Shown here in pieces: positions 58,923 to 64,000 of a stretch of 64,000 nt of DNA (within the stretch, counting starts at the first letter, position 1; every line of letters starts with the position of its first letter). Origin of the DNA: Vulcanisaeta sp. JCM 16159 (GTDB lineage Archaea > Thermoproteota > Thermoprotei > Thermoproteales > Thermocladiaceae); contig NZ_BBDN01000002.1 of NCBI RefSeq assembly GCF_001316265.1, positions 1 through 64,000 on the forward strand, read 5' to 3'. Below the pieces are notes generated by a model. It was not told where the DNA came from. It did not search any database and saw nothing but the letters and a program-made list of their open reading frames with translations. The translations under genes and the position numbers were made by a program.

Positions 58923-59363
58923 TCAATCGGCACCGTAATACTCCTCAGACTGCTTTGGCATTGCCAACTCAGCCATCCTCGATATTATCCTATCTTCACA
59001 AATAACATCATCAGATGTTAATACACCACATGGATTACCCTCATCATCAACCACAAGCAGGTACTTAACGCCATACTCACTCATCAACAAGGCAGCCCTA
59101 TAAATGCTATCACTTAACTTCACAGAAACTAACCTATTATACGAACAGCATTGATCAATGCTCACGTTTAAGCTATCCGTCTTTCTTACCGTTCTTAATA
59201 TATCATTAGCAGTAACGATACCCATGACCTTGCCCTTATCATCAGTTACTATCAAGTAATCAATGTTCTCTCTAACCATTAATTCAATGGCATCCTTAAC
59301 AGAGGTATTTGCATTAATGGTTATTCCCTTCCTCCTGAGTACTTTGTCAACAGTAGTACTCAT
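58923..59363 (-). CDS. double CBS-domain protein
   Basis: A protein of two CBS domains (MSTTVDKVLRRKGITINANT ... VTDDKGKVMGIVTANDILRT and LVSVKLSDSIYRAALLMSEY ... VVDDEGNPCGVLTSDDVICE) that together form a nucleotide-binding (adenosyl) module, commonly an energy or ligand sensor. ATG at 59363 is 25 bases from a TATA box on this strand (59384-59396). About 146 residues, intact. The partner it regulates is not evident. Confidence 0.88.
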   Translation of the reverse strand: MSTTVDKVLRRKGITINANTSVKDAIELMVRENIDYLIVTDDKGKVMGIVTANDILRTVRKTDSLNVSIDQCCSYNRLVSVKLSDSIYRAALLMSEYGVKYLLVVDDEGNPCGVLTSDDVICEDRIISRMAELAMPKQSEEYYGAD

Positions 59364-59383
59364 CAGGGCAATGAGTAAATGAT

Positions 59384-59396
59384 CAATATATAAAAA
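59384..59396 (-). promoter_or_regulatory. TATA box for the CBS protein gene
   Basis: On the minus strand tttttatatattg lies about 25 bases before the ATG at 59363, so the transcript should be leaderless; this supports the shorter start. Confidence 0.55.
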
Positions 59397-59519
59397 CTTC
59401 AATGAATACCCTACTCACACTGAGCGAAGGCTTTATAAATATAATAGGTTAATATACAAATGCATTATAACAAGTATCAATATAATTATGGTATTATTAA
59501 TACATTATTTAAATTAACT

Positions 59520-61096
59520 TTAGCTAAGTATATTCTTTTTCAGTTCTTTCTTATCAATTTTGCCCGTACTCGTTAACGGAATCTCCTTAACGAAAATTAC
59601 ATCATCAGGCATCCACCACTTAGGTATCCTGCCGGCATCAACCTCTTTATTTAATGCCTCATATATTTGCTCCTTCGTTAAGTTATAGCCCTCCTTGGGC
59701 TTTATAATGGCTATAGGTCTCTCACCCCACTTCTCATGCGGCCTTCCAATCACAGCCACCAAGTCAACGCCAGGTATGTTTGAAATAATGGCCTCGAGAA
59801 CGCTTGTTGGTATCCATTCTCCACCGCTTTTGATTACATCCTTAAGCCTATCAAGTATTCTTAATCCACCGTCATTAAGTATCATTCCAACATCACCAGT
59901 CCTGAACCAACTACCCACATAACTCTCCCTGGTCTTTTCAGGTCCTTGTAATACTCATATGGTAACCATGGAGCTCGCAACCAAACCTCACCAAATTGGC
60001 CAGGGCTCACATCCTTACCTGTTGCTGGGTCGACAATTCTTACCTCGACAAAGGGTACGGGGTGCGTTGTTAATCTTATGTAGTCGAGGAATTTATCTAT
60101 TGAATTATAGTTCTTGGGGGCTATTGAGATTGACGTGGCAAGCATGTCAGTTCCTCCATATATGGATGAGAAGCTAATACCGAGCTCATGCATCTTCTTA
60201 GTGAGTCCACTAGTTATTGGCATACCACCAACCAACGCCTTTAATCCACGTAATACATTAGTCTTACCCATCTTTTCAGCCGTGTCAATAAGCATGTACA
60301 TCATAGTAGGTACGGCATTTACCCAAGTAACTCCTTCAGCCTCAATAAGTTTTAATGCCTTATCAGGTGTGAACCTGCCCATTAATACATACTTATCGCA
60401 TAGGTATGGTGCATGAATGAAGCTACCCCATGAGTGAATATGGTAAAATGGTATAAATGGCATTATCACATCACCCTGATGTAGGCTAGCCGGCGTATTA
60501 TACATGCTAAGTTGGTATGCTATAGCCAATGCGCCATGTACAAACTTCTCATGAGTATACCTAACGGCTTTGGGGAGACTCGTTGTGCCTGATGTAAATA
60601 ATATTGAGTAAAAGTCCCTTCCAGTAATCTCAATCTCGGGTTCCTTGGTAGCTTTGGTATTAACTAGGTCATTATAGCAATACTTTGTATTGCACTCAGG
60701 GTCCAGTCCTATAGTCCTATCCTTACTTACTAATGTGCTTAGCGCCCTAAAGTCACCGGAGTAAAACAGCCACTCCGTATCGGCCATCTTGATCGTATAC
60801 GCTATTTGGTCAGGCGGTAATCTTACATTCACTGGGTAAATTATGGCGCCAATCATAGCCGCTGCGTAGTGGAGCTCAAACATCGGTAACGTATTCCAAT
60901 CGGCAACACCAATAACCGTGCCCTTACGAATACCCAATGATAATAATGAATTGGCCAACGAAATAATGCGTTTATACGCTTCGCCGTAACTAATCCTATT
61001 GTCTTCCCAAACTATCTCAGTTTCAGGCACAATATCGCAGCTCTCTTTATAACATTGTTTACCGTAAACCCAATACCGAAGCCCTCCATTCATCAT
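59520..61096 (-). CDS. acyl-CoA ligase (fatty-acid type), one frameshift
   Basis: AMP-forming ligase of the long/medium-chain acyl type. SILFTSGTTSLPKAVRYTHE is the AMP P-loop, IYGGTDMLATSISIAPKNY and WFRTGDVGMILNDGGLRILD the later core motifs, and TSTGKIDKKELKKNIL the catalytic C-terminal lysine. A one-base shift near 59925 separates the two pieces (ESYVGSWFRTGDVG follows). About 525 residues. Start ATG at 61096 overlaps the end of the acyl-CoA dehydrogenase gene, which suggests coupled translation and shared use of the acyl-CoA product. Confidence 0.9.
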
Positions 61097-62744
61097 CACC
61101 CCTCCTCAATATTTATTATCCTTTTACCTAAGTCATATGAACCAACTTTATAACCACTCTGCAAATACTTCTCAAGATATAACTCAGCCACCAGCGCATA
61201 CCTATCAATTCCCAATCTTTCTGCAATATGTGTTAGGATTATCACGGCAATTGCATGCCTAGTAGTGATAGTATATCCTTAGCCCTAAACTCAACCTCCA
61301 ATGGACTTAATGACGTAGCCGTCTGTAACGTACTCCTTATAACATTCATCGCCGCCTCAGCAGTATTGTGGTATGCCTTGATCTCGGCTACGATATTCTC
61401 AAGGTCATTGAGCATTGCAATATGTGCGTTTTTCTTGGTCATCGCCTCTAGCATATCCAATGCCTGTATATTGCTCGTACCCTCCCAAATAGGCGTTATC
61501 AAGGCCTCCCTATGCCACCTCTCAATTGGATACTCACTCAGGAACCCAATGCCGCCGTGCAACTCCATGGCAAGTCTAGTTACGTATGCCGCAGCGTCCG
61601 CCGTGACATTCTTAGCAATGTGGGTTAGTAATCTGGCATAGTGGTAGTGTTCACTGTATGGTGGTTTATCACGCCATGATTTATCAAATTCATTCACAGC
61701 CTTGAAGACCAACGCTGTCGCACCCTCTATAGTCACCTCCATATCCATCAAGTCCCTAATCACCAATGGATGCTCGATGAGCAACTTACCAAATGCGCTC
61801 CTCTTATTGGCATACTCATAAGCCTCCAGGTAAGCCTTTCTGGCAACACCAACAGCGCCAATAGCGTTGGCAAGCCTTGAAACCATTAAATCTTCCATTA
61901 TATAGTAAATGCCATTGCTTAAGTCGCCGATGAGGTACGCCTCAGTACCGTGAAACTCAACCTCACCGGTGGGTACTGAGTTCGTACCACTCTTCTCCTT
62001 TAACCTCCTAACTATGAAGTTAAGGTCCCCCTTCGAATTTAGGCGAGGAACGGCAAACAACGCCAATCCCTTAGCCCCAGCTCTACCACCCTCCGGTCTC
62101 GCTGATGTCAATGCAATGTCGGCCAACCCAACCCCACTGGCGAAGTACTTATCGCCGTAAAGCCTCCATAAATCACCATCTCTTTTGGCAATCGTAGCAT
62201 TAGCACCTAGATCGCTGCCTCCCTGCACCTCCGTGAACCACGTGGCGCCGAAATTAATTGGGCGCTCATCGCCAATCAGCCTCGGTATGTACCTCCTCAG
62301 TTCATCATTACCATACTTATATAGTGCGTATGCCGTCTGGATTGTTATGGTGATTATACAGTAAAGACCTGGGTCTGATACTAGGAACCCCATTGCGTAG
62401 TGTTCATGCCAACTACCGCCATGATATGGAGGCTTGTTTATGCCGAAATCGAGCACCAACTTCTCAATAGCCCATCTCTCAACCGGATTCAGCCAAACCC
62501 TATCGACCCTATTACCATTGATATCCCACATAATATGCCTAGGTCTCGAAACCTTATCCACATAATCAGTAATTTCAAGTAAATCACGGCCGGCAAAAAT
62601 CCCTAATTCACTAAAGGAAGGAACCTTACCAATAAAATACTGGAGAAACCGCTGTAATGGCTTATCAATGTCATAAACATTCATACCATAGATATTGGAC
62701 AGAAAACCATACACGTCTATATTGTTTTCGAGATAATTTGACAT
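61096..62744 (-). CDS. acyl-CoA dehydrogenase, one frameshift
   Basis: FAD-dependent dehydrogenase of the AidB-like large form: ATWFTEVQGGSDLGANATIA is the FAD/substrate motif, YASGVGLADIALTSARP- type and AIGAVGVARKAYLEAYEYAN follow, and the C-terminal part shows RWHREALITPIWEGTSNIQA (catalytic region). After a shift near 61255 it continues AIAVIILTHIAERLGIDRYA to a stop at 61096, adding about 50 residues. The overlap with the ligase gene is at the tga/atg. About 550 residues. It introduces the double bond in acyl-CoA breakdown. Confidence 0.9.
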
Positions 62745-62826
62745 ACATTATTATTTAATATAATTCTCTTATAAAGTTTACCTTTATTATAGTGCATAAG
62801 CAAATATATACTTTATATTGAAGATA

Positions 62827-63423
62827 TCAACAGCTACACTCAGGATTTAATATCCTCTCAAGTATCCTATTTACCTCATTAATTACATAACTAGGTATCT
62901 TACTATCTACCCATAGAATATATCGTTTAGCTATAAAATCAGCAATGCCCATTAGGGCGAAGGAAAGCACCTCTGGTCATATCTAGCTATCTCATTCCTA
63001 TTCATAGCTTCTACCAACCTCATGGAATATCTTTCAGAAAGTTTCATGTAATGCCACTTATAAATTTCAATATTATTCGATTCAGCCTCTATTAATATTT
63101 TATAAAGATACTGATTATGGTACATCCAATCAAAGAACGCTTCAAACCCCCTCTTCTCTATTGATACCCTATTAGAAAGTCCTGAGGTACTTAATGTTAA
63201 GTAGTGTCTCATATCCTTATTTATTCGTTTAATGAGTTCTACCAATAACTCATCCTTATTATTAAAGTAGAAGTAAAAAAAAGCCCATGTGATACGCCAG
63301 CCCTCGATGTTATTTCATCAATTGACGCATCGTTAAATCCTTTCTCAGCTATTACGGCTATGGCAGCACTTAATATCTTATTTAATGACTCCTCTCCCTC
63401 TTTGTTTTCGGAGAATACTTCAT
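62827..63423 (-). CDS. TetR-family regulator, several frameshifts
   Basis: The DNA-binding part is readable after bridging shifts near 63390 and a run of eight T near 63285: LNKILSAAIAVIAEKGFNDA, SIDEITSRAGVSHGLFF then YFNNKDELLVELIKRINKDM, which is the TetR helix-turn-helix. The ligand domain follows, with MYHNQYLYKILIEAESNNIE, and ends after a shift near 62970 with EVLSFALMGIADFIAKRYIL. Start ATG at 63423. It is likely to control the acyl-CoA genes downstream, as FadR-type TetR regulators do in Sulfolobus and Thermus. Confidence 0.78.
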
Positions 63424-63469
63424 GTTTTATTTATCAATAAAACAACGCAATTTAAATTTTGCAAGAAAA

Positions 63470-64000
63470 TTATTTAACGCGTTGAAGCACCGTGGCACCC
63501 CATGTCCAACCAGTTCCCGCTGCAACCAAAACTATGATACTACCCTTTCTGACTTTACCGCTTTGTTCCGCTAACCATAATGATAAGAATGGGTCCACAG
63601 CCTGCATGTGCCCGTAATTCTCAAGGTAAATCGATTTATCAGAAGACACGCCTAATTCTCTTAGTATTCTATCATGGAATGACCTCTTCATATGAAGTAT
63701 TGCAAAATAATCAACATCATTTATGGTAAGGCCACTTCTCTCCAGGGCATTCTTTATAACATATAAGAAATTCCTTAATGAAATCTCCTCAAAGCTCTTG
63801 TTAAAATCCTCATTCCTATTAACCTGTAGTAAATATCCCTGGTTATAATCATTTATGAATCTCTCACCAAGCCTTTGATACACAACATTAGAGAATCTTC
63901 CATCAGTTATTATTGAGCTTTCAAGAACTTCGTACTTTCCATCAACATTACTCAACAAAACCGCAGCGGCCCCGTCCGAGAAATCATACATGAATGTTGA
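63470..64000 (-). CDS. ketoacyl synthase III-like protein (thiolase fold), 5' end outside window
   Basis: C-terminal part of a thiolase-fold condensing enzyme: DYFAILHMKRSFHDRILREL holds the catalytic-side His, and YLENYGHMQAVDPFLSLWLA the Asn/His region of FabH-like enzymes (NYGHMQA). KGSIIVLVAAGTGWTWGATV ends it, the usual glycine-rich C-terminus. The N-terminus with the active-site Cys lies beyond the window edge, so activity cannot be judged. Could take part in fatty-acid or isoprenoid acyl chemistry with the neighbours. Confidence 0.78.
   Translation of the reverse strand, partial: STFMYDFSDGAAAVLLSNVDGKYEVLESSIITDGRFSNVVYQRLGERFINDYNQGYLLQVNRNEDFNKSFEEISLRNFLYVIKNALERSGLTINDVDYFAILHMKRSFHDRILRELGVSSDKSIYLENYGHMQAVDPFLSLWLAEQSGKVRKGSIIVLVAAGTGWTWGATVLQRVK

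Noticed and set aside
1-64000. CRISPR array
   Set aside because: I found no regularly spaced direct repeats of 24-37 bases; the only short-period array is the 21-base coding repeat.

Overview
The window looks like chromosomal DNA of a hyperthermophilic crenarchaeon, most probably a Thermoproteales member of the Vulcanisaeta/Caldivirga type. The reasons are archaeal genes (proteasome beta, KorABCD-type oxidoreductase, VapBC, HEPN-MNT, endonuclease V, ThiI), several PaREP1/PaREP8-type genes, AGG-dominated arginine codons, and TATA boxes about 25 bases before start codons (leaderless transcripts). Genus placement is inference. Very many genes are interrupted by single-base shifts, often in runs of A, T or G. 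They hit core and accessory genes alike, so most are probably consensus errors. I therefore give gene spans that bridge the shifts and state where they lie. A smaller set of lesions (in-frame stops, truncations) looks like real decay.

Layout. 1-8.4 kb: core genes (M1 aminopeptidase, TusA-like protein, acetyl-CoA synthetase, ThyX), then a polysaccharide flippase and sugar-nucleotide genes rmlA and rmlB (to 9.4 kb). 9.5-13 kb: an island with a coiled-coil protein, two PaREP-type genes and an AAA ATPase, with inverted repeats between them. 13-28 kb: a large glycan island with five glycosyltransferases, a large multi-pass membrane protein, four FkbM-type methyltransferases and a NodU/CmcH-type carbamoyltransferase. 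28-30.5 kb: decayed DNA (PaREP copy with a stop, TnpB remnant, ATPase remnant, PaREP and coiled-coil remnants). 30.7-35.3 kb: CysH-like protein, sulfatase-superfamily protein and a second large membrane protein.

35.3-43.3 kb is mostly housekeeping: proteasome beta, two newly proposed RNAs (a C/D box sRNA and a 73-nt GC-rich structured element), ThiI plus rhodanese, endonuclease V, an SPFH-domain cassette and small unknowns. 43.3-49.8 kb: PaREP genes, an ABC exporter, a COG4280-like membrane protein, a cupin, a three-gene membrane cassette and HEPN/MNT genes. 49.9-56.1 kb: MFS exporter, VapBC, GH1 glycosidase, GT2, a surface-anchored protein and an SDH-type membrane serine protease. 56.2-58.9 kb: 2-oxoacid:ferredoxin oxidoreductase genes. 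58.9-64 kb: CBS protein and a fatty-acid module (TetR, acyl-CoA dehydrogenase, acyl-CoA ligase, ketoacyl synthase III-like).

How the genes fit together: rmlA/rmlB and the flippase supply and export activated sugars; the glycosyltransferases, FkbM methyltransferases and carbamoyltransferase would assemble and cap a surface glycan; the CysH-like and sulfatase-like genes may act on sulfur or phosphate substituents. The fatty-acid module feeds acetyl-CoA metabolism next to the oxidoreductase. The most interesting candidates for new biology are the recurring ATPase + PaREP + coiled-coil set, the 73-nt RNA at 37.2 kb, and the SPFH and three-gene membrane cassettes.
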